From the NCBI GenBank assembly GCA_034433375.1, contig DAOUAQ010000132.1, forward strand, positions 1 through 5,646: 5,646 nucleotides of DNA, read 5' to 3'. Made by a program: the position numbers and the translations under genes. Under the pieces are notes generated by a model. It ran no database searches. It worked only from the letters and a program-made list of their open reading frames with translations, and was not told where the DNA came from. The DNA comes from DSWT01 sp034433375. Its GTDB lineage: Bacteria > Chloroflexota > Anaerolineae > B4-G1 > SLSP01. This document shows positions 1 through 5,646 of the stretch, piece by piece (position 1 is the stretch's first letter; each line of letters begins with the position of its first letter).

Positions 1-75
1 CAAGATGCCGTCGCGCGCTGGGTGTACTACAAGCAGTTAGCCGGTCTGGACTATAGCTGGACGCAGGCTGAGTAA
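1..75 (+). CDS. C-terminal end of an unidentified protein (partial)
   Basis: Frame 1 is open from the window edge to a TAA at 73-75 and encodes 24 residues ending in YYKQLAGLDYSWTQAE. A bidirectional terminator hairpin starts 23 bp after the stop, which supports a genuine gene end. The tail is rich in aromatic residues (W, Y, Y, Y, W). It is too short to assign to a family, and the start lies outside the window. The gene converges on the toxin gene on the other strand. Confidence 0.6.
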   Translation, partial: QDAVARWVYYKQLAGLDYSWTQAE

Positions 76-98
76 CACTGCGGATTTGAAAATACGCA

Positions 99-132
99 AA
101 AACCGCCCACCGAATCATCGGCGGGCGGTTTT
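99..132. terminator. Bidirectional rho-independent terminator
   Basis: The arms AAAACCGCCC (99-108) and GGGCGGTTTT (123-132) are perfect 10-bp complements. After one A/C mismatch (109/122) the stem continues with CCG (110-112) against CGG (119-121), closing a 6-nt loop. The T run at 129-132 serves the + strand gene ending at 75. The A run at 98-102 gives a U tract on the other strand and serves the toxin gene ending at 150, 18 bp away. It insulates the two convergent units. Confidence 0.9.
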
Positions 133-149
133 CTGTAGAAACTGGATCG

Positions 150-638
150 TCATACTTCGTCAGATAAACGCGCGGCTACATCAAGAACATCATCCGAAAG
201 CCAGTACCCACGCTGGCGCATATCTTCCAAAACAGACGTCACTTCGCGCAACAGGCCCGCTACCTTTGCCTGAAGCAGGATACCCACCACGCCGGTTACA
301 GTCAGGCCCAGCTTTCGAGCAGCGACTCGCCCTAAACGCTCATCAACGATCAACAACGCCTTATGTGTGTACGCCAGCACTATCGCCTCACGCTCACCAC
401 GATCCAGGTTTAAGGTAGCAATCTGGACTTCAGGAGGGATTTGTGACACAGAAGCAGGCTCAAGAAAATCCTGTAGCGCCCGATCCAGGCAATCGGCTTC
501 AGTGCCTGATTTCGCTAACAGTTCACGATAGACGGCTGGTGGAATCAACACCTTATCGAACAGCGCGTCAAGTAAACGCAGTTGATCTACCTTCGCCAAC
601 GCAATGAGCGGGCCTGTATCACTGACCACAACACCCAT
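150..638 (-). CDS. PIN-domain (DUF3368) VapC-like toxin ribonuclease
   Basis: This 162-residue protein matches the DUF3368 branch of the PIN-domain superfamily, which are putative Mg-dependent endoribonuclease toxins. Visible signatures are the N-terminal SDTGPLIALAKV with first acidic residue D7, IPPAVYREL with E39, LDRGEREAIVLA (about 78-89) with acidic E82/E84, and LLIVDERLGRVAARKLG with D99 and basic R101/R104. The tail VTGVVGILLQAKVAGLL is the usual family C-terminal block. All expected acidic residues are present, so the nuclease looks intact. An in-frame ATG at 680 would add 14 basic residues and overlap the antitoxin. I chose the ATG at 638 because GAGG lies 5 nt upstream and SDTGPL then falls at its normal position near the N-terminus. 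The gene sits 7 bp after the UPF0175 gene, the standard antitoxin-first order. RNA target unknown. Confidence 0.9.
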   Translation of the reverse strand: MGVVVSDTGPLIALAKVDQLRLLDALFDKVLIPPAVYRELLAKSGTEADCLDRALQDFLEPASVSQIPPEVQIATLNLDRGEREAIVLAYTHKALLIVDERLGRVAARKLGLTVTGVVGILLQAKVAGLLREVTSVLEDMRQRGYWLSDDVLDVAARLSDEV

Positions 639-643
639 AGTGT

Positions 644-647
644 CCTC
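644..647 (-). promoter_or_regulatory. Toxin ribosome binding site overlapping the antitoxin stop
   Basis: Read on the - strand, the antitoxin TGA (648-646) is part of TGAGGACACTATG, so the GAGG Shine-Dalgarno core shares bases with the stop codon. This supports the toxin start at 638 and implies translational coupling: ribosomes ending on the antitoxin would feed toxin initiation. Confidence 0.65.
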
Positions 648-942
648 AGTGCGTTTCTGCCGAAGTCGTCGCAAAGGCACGAGCGGCCTCTATGTCAACC
701 CGCAATTCGTTCTCCAGTTCCTCGGGAGAATAGTTGAAGATAGACACACCGTAAAATCCGCATTGTTCAAGGAAAGCGACCCGCGACATTCCGGCCAAAG
801 CCGCTGCTTTGCCAGAGGAAAGTTTGCCCAGTTCGAACATTTTCAGAGCCGCCATCAAACGTATCTGGGCTTGAAGTTCTTCTTCTGTCGTCAATACGGC
901 CAACTCCAGGTCATCCGGGTATTCCAACGTGATCTGTTTCAT
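646..942 (-). CDS. UPF0175-family antitoxin
   Basis: The 98-residue protein shows the UPF0175 pattern: an N-terminal beta strand (KQITLEYPDDLE), a helix with LMAALKMFELGKLSSGKAAALAGMSRVAFLEQ (about 29-60), then a short strand GVSIFNYSPEELENEL (about 65-80). The central GKAAALAGMSR segment is helix-turn-helix-like and probably binds DNA. The C-terminal part (about 70-98) is acidic and may wrap the toxin. Both roles are inferences from family knowledge. UPF0175 genes are commonly found directly before DUF3368 PIN toxins, exactly as here, so the role is neutralising the ribonuclease and probably repressing its own promoter. The start at 942 is supported by AGAGGG four bases upstream. The pair looks less GC-rich than the genes to its right, consistent with acquisition. 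Length is normal and nothing is truncated. Confidence 0.88.
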   Translation of the reverse strand: MKQITLEYPDDLELAVLTTEEELQAQIRLMAALKMFELGKLSSGKAAALAGMSRVAFLEQCGFYGVSIFNYSPEELENELRVDIEAARAFATTSAETH

Positions 943-989
943 CGTTCCCTCTCATCCGCAACAGCTACAAGCCAGCATCCCTCACCTAA

Positions 990-998
990 AGTATACCA
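990..998 (-). promoter_or_regulatory. Probable extended -10 promoter of the TA operon
   Basis: On the - strand TGGTATACT reads as a TGN extension plus a TATACT -10 hexamer (995-990). It lies about 48 bp before the antitoxin ATG, giving a leader of roughly 40 nt. At 17-bp spacing the -35 position reads GCTCGC, which is poor and fits an extended -10 type. CACCT occurs on the + strand at 983-987 and 999-1003, flanking the -10. These direct repeats could be an operator for autorepression, which is inference. Confidence 0.5.
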
Positions 999-1002
999 CA
1001 CC

Positions 1003-1647
1003 TTAGCGTTCGGCGAGCCACTTTTGCAAAATTGGCTCGACGTCCAGAATCGTCTCGACGGCGACATCAATGCCATCCACAGCTTCCGCGCCTGGACGAA
1101 CAAGCACAGTGCGCATCCCGGCGGCAACCGCGCCGCGCAGATAGCTCACCTGATCGTCAACCATCGCGCAGGCAGAGGCCGGCGTTCCGAGAATCTCCAG
1201 CGCCCGCTCAAAGGCATGGGGATGCGGCTTGCTCTGGCAATCCACCGCGCGCACGTCAATGATGCGCGTGAAGTGCTGCCGGATGCCCAGTTGACGCAGG
1301 ATGCGCTCCGCCCAATCCTCAATGCTGTTGGTGAAGACGGCTTTGGGGACATCCAAACGCGCGAGCATCCCTTCCAATGCGGGATTGGGCGCAATGTAGC
1401 GGCTCACGTCAATGTCGTGGACGTAAGTCAGGTAATCGTCCACACTCACCTCTGGATGGTGCAGCACCAGGCCGCGCATCATCGTGCCGTAGGTGACGAA
1501 GTATTGCTGGCGCAGCGCCGCCGATTCTTCCAACGAGATGCGCAACTGCTGTGAGACCCAATAAACGAGCCGCGTCCCCAATTCCTTGAAGAGACCGGTA
1601 TCGTTCGTGTACAGCGTGTCGTCGAGATCGAAAAGGATATAGCGCAT
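1003..1647 (-). CDS. HAD-superfamily hydrolase, pyrimidine 5'-nucleotidase-like
   Basis: The 214-residue protein carries all four HAD motifs: motif I FDLDDTLY with nucleophile D7 and acid/base D9, motif II FTNS (105-108), motif III K140 in SKPHP, and motif IV VDD (D164, D165). The helical cap between motifs I and II contains YGTMMRGL (53-60) and DYLTYVHDID (71-80). Together with FTNS and the start DLDDTLY, this resembles the Sdt1/Phm8 group of pyrimidine 5'-nucleotidases, which dephosphorylate nucleoside monophosphates in the cytosol. The exact substrate cannot be read, and another small phosphorylated metabolite is possible. I chose the ATG at 1647 because motif I then begins at residue 4. 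A TTG at 1701 would add 18 residues, including a 5-residue repeat (ILDSP, ILDSL), and overlap the upstream gene. No clear Shine-Dalgarno precedes 1647, and the upstream stop is 16 bp away, so coupled translation is likely. Confidence 0.87.
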   Translation of the reverse strand: MRYILFDLDDTLYTNDTGLFKELGTRLVYWVSQQLRISLEESAALRQQYFVTYGTMMRGLVLHHPEVSVDDYLTYVHDIDVSRYIAPNPALEGMLARLDVPKAVFTNSIEDWAERILRQLGIRQHFTRIIDVRAVDCQSKPHPHAFERALEILGTPASACAMVDDQVSYLRGAVAAGMRTVLVRPGAEAVDGIDVAVETILDVEPILQKWLAER

Positions 1648-1651
1648 TTTT

Positions 1652-1687
1652 AGAATCAGCGAATCAAGAATCGGCGAGTCGAGAATC
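1652..1687. repeat. 15-bp-period short repeat at the gene junction
   Basis: AGAATC recurs at 1652, 1667 and 1682, exactly 15 bp apart. The full 15-mers AGAATCAGCGAATCA (1652-1666) and AGAATCGGCGAGTCG (1667-1681) match at 12 of 15 positions, and the third copy decays after the AGAATC core. The repeat covers the last codons of the SpeE-like gene and the leader of the HAD gene. It looks like a small tandem duplication. Confidence 0.6.
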
Positions 1688-4105
1688 TGGGCTGATAGCA
1701 AGTTGCGTTGTTAGCAAGACGCCCGCCAGCGCATAGACCGCTGCGGCGCACATCAACGTTACGCGGAAGCCCACGTGGATCGCCAGGGCCGTCGCCAGCG
1801 CCGAGCCGAGCACCGACATCACGCCGTTTACGCCCCACAACCACGGCGTCACGCCGGGCCAGCGCGTCCCGGCCCAGCGCACGCCCACCGGGAAGGGGAT
1901 GCCCATAAAGAAGCCAAGCGCCGCCAGCATCAACACCGCCACCGCGACGCGCACTCCCAACGGCAAGCCAAGCGTCAGACGCACAATGCTCTGGTTGAGC
2001 AGAACGTAAGCCGCAATGACGGTCAGCAAAATCGGGAAGACCTGCCGCACGCGCCGGGCAATGGTCTCCGCCGGCCAACGACTGCTCCACAGGCTGCCCA
2101 ATCCACTACACAGCAGCAGTGTGAACAGCACAACCGCCAGCGAGTAGACCGGTCGCCCCAGGTAGACGGTGAGTTTTTGGATGATGGGAATTTCCAGCAT
2201 CATGAAGGCCACGCCCAACGCGCCGAAATAGCCCAGAATGCGCGCCGGGGGACGGGGCAGCGCCCGCTTGCGCCCGCCCAAGAGCAGCGGGACGAGGACG
2301 AACACGACGCCGAACAGCGCCGATACACCGATCACGGTGAAGAGAATGAGGATGGCCTCCATGCTCGTGCGGTAGACGCCGCTGCCGCTCAACGCCGGAT
2401 CGAGCAGGTCGCCGAGCAGCACCAGGTTGAAGAAGAAAGGCCGGTCGTCGGTGGCGGGGGAGATGTCGAGCGGGTAGTCGGCGATGAAGGCGGCGCGGTC
2501 TGGCGCAGCGATAAGCGCGCCGACTTCTTCGGTGGGTTGCAGGCCGGGCGCATAGATCACCGTGAATTCCAGGTCTTCCGCCTTTTGCGCGAGCGCCGCG
2601 ACTTCGGCCTCTGTGAACGGTTCGCGTTTGAAGAGCGCGGTGGAGAGGCCCTCGGTCGTCGCGCCGGAGACGTAGCGCACGAGGACGACGACGTGTTGAC
2701 GCGGGTCGGTGACGCCGGCCGCCTCCCATCCCGCCATACCGGTCGCTACCAGCCGCATCGTTTCGGCGGGACGCTCCGGCAGGTACCAGCGCGAGACGGT
2801 GAGGATGCCCCGGTCGGAGAGGTGCTCGTAATAAGTTTGAAACGCTTCGCGGGTGTACAGGCTGTTCTCCGAGAGCGCGAACGCGCCGGAGCCGCCGGCC
2901 GCCCAGGTATCAATCAGCGAGGCCTGAATCACGTCGTAGCGCGCGGGGCTGCGGTCAATGTAGCCGCGCGCGTCGGCGATGACCACGCTCACGTCAGGCC
3001 GCCCGTAGATGTCGCCGGCGAAGTCGCGCAGGGGGCCACGCACCGCCTCGATCACCGCCGGGTTCACCTCGACGGCGGTGACGTGCGGCGCATCCGTCGC
3101 CAGCGCCGCCAGCACATCCCGCCCGCCGCCGGGGCCGATGACGAGCGTATTCGGGCGTTCGATCAGGTGGTAGACGAAGGAGGTAAGGTCGTAACGCAAG
3201 AAGTCCACCTGCTGCATGTCGCCGTTAAAGTTTTGGATCGGCGTCCCGGCGACGCTGTCAATGAGCAGCAGCGCGTAGCCGTAGGTGGCGCTTTCGTTCA
3301 CGGCTTTCTCCCAATACTTCGGCGCGACAGACCAGAAGAAGGGATGATAGGCCGGTTCGTAGACTGTCACGCGCGAATGTGCATTCCACTTTTCGTAAAG
3401 CAACGGGGCTTCCGCTCCACCGGCTTTGTTGACGCGAATCTGCAACCACGGATGGATCACATTACCGGCCAGTAAAGCGATCATCAACAAAAACCCGGCC
3501 AATGGGATCGCTTGCGCGGGTTTGCGCGGGAACCATCCGGCGCTGAACGCGACACCGGCGAGCGCCGTGACCACACTCAAGGCCAACAACGCGCCTGCGC
3601 CGCCGAGCGCGTCCAAAGCCAGGATACTGAACAGGCAGCCCAACGCTGCGCCGGTCAGATCAGCCCAGTAAATCCGCCCGGCCTGCGCCGCCCAGCCGGA
3701 GAGCGCCAGCGCCATCACCACACCGTTGAGGAAGAAGGGGATCGTCAAATCCAGGTAAATCAGCACGAGAACAAGGAATTGCTGCGCACTGAAGCCACCC
3801 TCGCGGTTCATCGCCACGTGGAACGGCATTTTCAGGTAAAGCCAGAAGGTAATCGGGACGGAGACCGCCAAGGCCAGGGCCGCCCACCCGATCCACCGCC
3901 GGGCCTGCTCTGGAGCGGTAATCTTGGGGAAGAAGTACAGGACAACGCCGGCCATCGCGCTGCCCATCATCGCCAACGAAATCGCCAGAAACGCGAAGTG
4001 ATACCACATCGTCACCGAGAAGATGCGCGTCAGCGTCACCTCCAGCGCGAGGGAGCCCATGCTGGTTAGCAGCACACCTGCAAGTTGATGTCGTTCGATT
4101 TTCAT
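1664..4105 (-). CDS. Multipass membrane protein with spermidine-synthase-like domain
   Basis: The 813-residue protein has three parts. Residues about 9-216 hold roughly seven hydrophobic segments. Residues about 225-560 form a soluble domain of the spermidine synthase/class I SAM-methyltransferase fold. Residues about 582-800 hold six or seven more membrane segments. The soluble domain shows the nucleotide-binding loop GPGGGRD (324-330), an acidic residue at the end of strand 2 (E346 in VEVN), D378 in IADAR, and the block QASLIDTWAAGGSGAFALSEN (394-414) where canonical aminopropyltransferases carry DSSDP. ATDDRPFFFN (551-560), LEIPIIQKLTVYLGRPVYSLAVVLF (637-661) and GIPFPVGVRW (735-744) are hallmarks of the fused transporter/spermidine-synthase-like family. 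Function is uncertain: an aminopropyl or methyl transfer at the membrane is plausible, but true spermidine synthesis is doubtful. AGGAAA lies just upstream of the ATG at 4105, directly after a hairpin. It probably shares a transcript with its neighbours. Confidence 0.88.
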   Translation of the reverse strand: MKIERHQLAGVLLTSMGSLALEVTLTRIFSVTMWYHFAFLAISLAMMGSAMAGVVLYFFPKITAPEQARRWIGWAALALAVSVPITFWLYLKMPFHVAMNREGGFSAQQFLVLVLIYLDLTIPFFLNGVVMALALSGWAAQAGRIYWADLTGAALGCLFSILALDALGGAGALLALSVVTALAGVAFSAGWFPRKPAQAIPLAGFLLMIALLAGNVIHPWLQIRVNKAGGAEAPLLYEKWNAHSRVTVYEPAYHPFFWSVAPKYWEKAVNESATYGYALLLIDSVAGTPIQNFNGDMQQVDFLRYDLTSFVYHLIERPNTLVIGPGGGRDVLAALATDAPHVTAVEVNPAVIEAVRGPLRDFAGDIYGRPDVSVVIADARGYIDRSPARYDVIQASLIDTWAAGGSGAFALSENSLYTREAFQTYYEHLSDRGILTVSRWYLPERPAETMRLVATGMAGWEAAGVTDPRQHVVVLVRYVSGATTEGLSTALFKREPFTEAEVAALAQKAEDLEFTVIYAPGLQPTEEVGALIAAPDRAAFIADYPLDISPATDDRPFFFNLVLLGDLLDPALSGSGVYRTSMEAILILFTVIGVSALFGVVFVLVPLLLGGRKRALPRPPARILGYFGALGVAFMMLEIPIIQKLTVYLGRPVYSLAVVLFTLLLCSGLGSLWSSRWPAETIARRVRQVFPILLTVIAAYVLLNQSIVRLTLGLPLGVRVAVAVLMLAALGFFMGIPFPVGVRWAGTRWPGVTPWLWGVNGVMSVLGSALATALAIHVGFRVTLMCAAAVYALAGVLLTTQLAISPDSRLADS

Positions 4106-4118
4106 GGAATGATTTCCT

Positions 4119-4167
4119 ACCCTTGCGAAGGTTCAGGCGAACAAAGTTCGCACACCTTCGCAAGGGT
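4119..4167. repeat. Compound palindrome between DUF1015 and SpeE-like genes
   Basis: The arms ACCCTTGCGAAGGT (4119-4132) and ACCTTCGCAAGGGT (4154-4167) are perfect 14-bp inverted repeats. Inside them GCGAAC (4137-4142) and GTTCGC (4146-4151) form a second stem with a 3-nt AAA loop. Each outer arm is itself a small palindrome (CCTT-GCG-AAGG at 4121-4131 and CCTT-CGC-AAGG at 4155-4165), so cruciform or alternative folds are possible. It fills most of the 66-bp gap. No U tract follows on the - strand, so it is not a standard terminator. The AGGAAA of the downstream gene (4113-4118) abuts the stem, so it might influence initiation or processing. It may also be a dispersed REP-like element. Confidence 0.85.
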
Positions 4168-4171
4168 TCTG

Positions 4172-5494
4172 TTAAGCAATCGTATCGTGCAGCGGCAACG
4201 CCACCAGGCCGCTGACGACTTTGGGGAAGAAATCGGTGGATTTTTGGGGCATCCGTTCACCCGCGACGGTACACGCCTGTACTTGCTCGATGCGCGTTGG
4301 ATTCAGCAAGAACATGAAATTCGCCTCGCCCTTGTCCACAGCAATGTAACCGGGATCGGGATCGCGCAAGTAGGTCAGGTTTTCGAGTCGCCGCACGCTC
4401 TCCTTGCTCAGACCCATCACGTGTTCGATGACCAGCTCGTGCAGCACGGCCACGTCCAGCGCGCGCCAGTGCGGATCGCGGTCGGGGGCAAGTGCGGCCA
4501 TCGCGTTCAAGGTTTTGAGCGTGAGCAGCGCATACGTGCCATCGTAGAAGCCAAAGCGCGGGTGATCGGCGGTTGCGGCCGCCAGGCCAGCTTCCAATGC
4601 CGCCCGGTCAGGGACAACTTCGATGACGAAGTAAGGCTCCAGCGCCTTCAGCAGCGCCTTGCCGTCCATCGTCGTGTAGGAGTGGATCAGCCGGTGCGTC
4701 GGCAAGACCACCAGACCCGGATCGCTCATACTGACGAACGTGACCATCACGTAATTGAACGCAGCGTCTGCTGGCGCGTCGGGGTGTTGCGCGCGCATCT
4801 CGTCGCGGTAGTTCAACGCCGTCTCGTAACGGTGATGTCCATCGGCGATGATGAGCGGCTGCTTCGCCGCCATCTCCGCGACCACGGCTTCGATGAGCGC
4901 CGGATCGTTGACGACCCAGAACGCCTGCTCCACACCGGGTTCAATCACTTTCTCGCGGACCAACGCCGGCATATGCGAATCGAGGAACGGTTGCAGCAGC
5001 GCATTAACCGCGCCGGATTCGTCGGGGTAGAGCATAAAGATGTTCTCCCACGCCATCGCGGTGGCGCGGGTGAGGTTGAGGCGGTCCACTTTCGGGCCGC
5101 TCAAGGTATGCTCGTGCGGCAAGACAACGCCTTCGTCAAATTTGCTCAGCGCGAGGGCTGCCGTGAGGCCGCGCCGCGTACACTCCGCGCCATCGGGCGT
5201 CGTAAACGTTTGTTCCAACACGTAGAGCGCGGGGGCCGGGTCGCGGATGAAGATTTCTTCCGCCAGCCAGTTATTCAGATAGCCGCACGCGCGCGTGTAA
5301 ACATTGTTCTCGTCGTTATCAGCGGATGTGCGCCGCCCTAGAATAGCGCGCACAAAGTTGTAGGCCGAAAGGTCGTAATACTGCGCCTGCTCCGCCGCGT
5401 GGATGCGGTCGTAGGGCATGGTAATCACATCGGACAAGTCGCAAAACTTGTCGGGATTGTAGCGCAACCCACGGAACGGTCGAATCTTCGTCAT
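4172..5494 (-). CDS. DUF1015 family protein
   Basis: The 440-residue protein matches DUF1015 along its full normal length. Landmarks are the N-terminal IRPFRGLRYN (4-13), VITMPYDRI (23-31) where the family usually has a PPYD-type motif, LPHEHTLSG (125-133), the strongly conserved IIADGHHRYETALNYR (215-230), VLPTHRLIHSY (263-273), and C-terminal GERMPQKSTDFFPK (412-425). The clustered His, Asp and Glu residues suggest a catalytic or metal/nucleotide-binding site. Members are often labelled ParB/Srx-like and in some Bacteroidetes lie with serine biosynthesis genes, so a role in serine or phosphoserine metabolism has been suggested. Nothing in this window tests that. No signal peptide or membrane segment is seen, so it is cytosolic. 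The start at 5494 is fixed by a strong AGGAGG. The leader contains a large inverted repeat. Confidence 0.88.
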   Translation of the reverse strand: MTKIRPFRGLRYNPDKFCDLSDVITMPYDRIHAAEQAQYYDLSAYNFVRAILGRRTSADNDENNVYTRACGYLNNWLAEEIFIRDPAPALYVLEQTFTTPDGAECTRRGLTAALALSKFDEGVVLPHEHTLSGPKVDRLNLTRATAMAWENIFMLYPDESGAVNALLQPFLDSHMPALVREKVIEPGVEQAFWVVNDPALIEAVVAEMAAKQPLIIADGHHRYETALNYRDEMRAQHPDAPADAAFNYVMVTFVSMSDPGLVVLPTHRLIHSYTTMDGKALLKALEPYFVIEVVPDRAALEAGLAAATADHPRFGFYDGTYALLTLKTLNAMAALAPDRDPHWRALDVAVLHELVIEHVMGLSKESVRRLENLTYLRDPDPGYIAVDKGEANFMFLLNPTRIEQVQACTVAGERMPQKSTDFFPKVVSGLVALPLHDTIA

Positions 5495-5498
5495 ATCG

Positions 5499-5504
5499 CC
5501 TCCT
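5499..5504 (-). promoter_or_regulatory. Strong ribosome binding site of the DUF1015 gene
   Basis: The - strand reads AGGAGG-CGAT-ATG, a full consensus Shine-Dalgarno four bases before the start codon. It fixes the start at 5494 and lies just downstream of the 5515-5589 inverted repeat. Confidence 0.8.
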
Positions 5505-5514
5505 GATTTTTCTA

Positions 5515-5589
5515 TCAGCAGATTTAGCAGATTAAGCAGATTTTCAGATTAGTTTTTATGTAATCTGCTAAATCCGCTTAATCTGCTGA
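5515..5589. repeat. Large inverted repeat built of 9-bp AGCAGATTW units
   Basis: The left arm (5515-5542) and right arm (5562-5589) are 28-bp inverted repeats with 3 mismatches, separated by 19 bp. Each arm is a short tandem array: AGCAGATTT (5517-5525), AGCAGATTA (5526-5534) and AGCAGATTT (5535-5543) on the left, with the complementary units on the right. Repeated units allow sliding: CAGATTA (5545-5551) can instead pair with TAATCTG (5561-5567) around a 9-nt loop. It is AT-rich and lacks a following U tract in the direction of transcription, so it is not a typical terminator. It fills most of the 116-bp gap and would lie in the leader of DUF1015 mRNA if transcription enters from upstream. 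Confidence 0.88.
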
Positions 5590-5610
5590 CAAAAGCTGTA
5601 TTGTTTTTCA

Positions 5611-5646
5611 CTACGCCGCGAGATTTTCCTGCACCAGCTTGACGAT
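5611..5646 (-). CDS. C-terminal end of an unidentified protein (partial)
   Basis: Reading in from the right edge on the - strand, one frame gives IVKLVQENLAA followed by TAG at 5613-5611. The segment is amphipathic helix-like and ends 116 bp before the DUF1015 start, so a collinear upstream gene is plausible. With only 11 residues, neither coding status nor family can be established. The other - strand frames are equally short here. Confidence 0.35.
   Translation of the reverse strand: MVKLVQENLAA

Noticed and set aside
639..680. N-terminal extension of the toxin from the ATG at 680
   Set aside because: It would overlap the antitoxin by 35 bp and add 14 basic residues before the conserved SDTGPL. 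The ATG at 638 has GAGG at the right distance.
604..1554. + strand open frame of 316 codons across the TA antitoxin and HAD genes
   Set aside because: It crosses three real genes and a promoter on the other strand, has no motif, and is explained as a shadow.
1775..3475. Long + strand open frame of 566 codons opposite the SpeE-like gene
   Set aside because: Its translation is low-complexity (rich in R, H, Q, E and A), shows no family motif, and lies opposite a clearly conserved protein. It is a GC-driven antisense shadow.
4119..4167. Intrinsic terminator after DUF1015
   Set aside because: The stem is strong, but no U tract follows it on the - strand. The sequence runs straight into the next gene's AGGAAA.
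4085..5341. + strand open frame of 418 codons opposite DUF1015
   Set aside because: The translation is rich in R, Q, H and V with no recognisable motif. The opposite strand carries the well-matched DUF1015 protein with a strong ribosome binding site.
5515..5589. CRISPR array or intrinsic terminator
   Set aside because: The units are 9 bp with no spacers, so it is not CRISPR. The stem is AT-rich and is followed by an A-rich rather than U-rich stretch in the - strand direction, so it is not a standard terminator.
5543..5592. Promoter for DUF1015 with TTGTCA as -35
   Set aside because: TTGTCA is present on the - strand (5592-5587), but no acceptable -10 hexamer lies 16-18 bp downstream.

Overview
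The window reads as an ordinary, moderately GC-rich bacterial chromosome segment. The style of the genes and the AGCAGATT-type and CCTTCGCAAGG-type intergenic palindromes suggest an environmental lineage such as Chloroflexi/Anaerolineae. That placement is an impression from sequence style only, since no rRNA or other phylogenetic marker is present.

Layout. On the + strand, positions 1-75 hold the last 24 codons of an unidentified gene. It is followed by a strong bidirectional hairpin terminator (99-132). All other genes are on the - strand and are read from right to left: the last codons of an unidentified protein (5611-5646), a DUF1015-family protein (5494-4172), a large membrane protein with a spermidine-synthase-like methyltransferase-fold domain (4105-1664), a HAD-superfamily phosphatase resembling pyrimidine 5'-nucleotidases (1647-1003), and a two-gene toxin-antitoxin module made of a UPF0175 antitoxin (942-646) and a DUF3368 PIN-domain toxin (638-150). 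The toxin gene converges on the + strand gene across the shared terminator.

How the genes relate. DUF1015, the SpeE-like protein and HAD are collinear with gaps of 66 and 16 bp and could be one transcript. No shared pathway is evident. The TA pair has its own extended -10 promoter just after the HAD stop codon, looks less GC-rich than its neighbours by eye, and is probably an acquired cassette.

The non-coding DNA is the least ordinary part. A compound 49-bp palindrome sits between the DUF1015 and SpeE-like genes and abuts the ribosome binding site of the latter. A 75-bp inverted repeat built from 9-bp AGCAGATTW units lies in the DUF1015 leader. A 15-bp-period repeat spans the SpeE-like/HAD junction. 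I see no CRISPR array, insertion sequence, tRNA, rRNA, or convincing new multi-gene system. The best candidates for new biology are the non-canonical SpeE-like membrane fusion and the palindromic elements.
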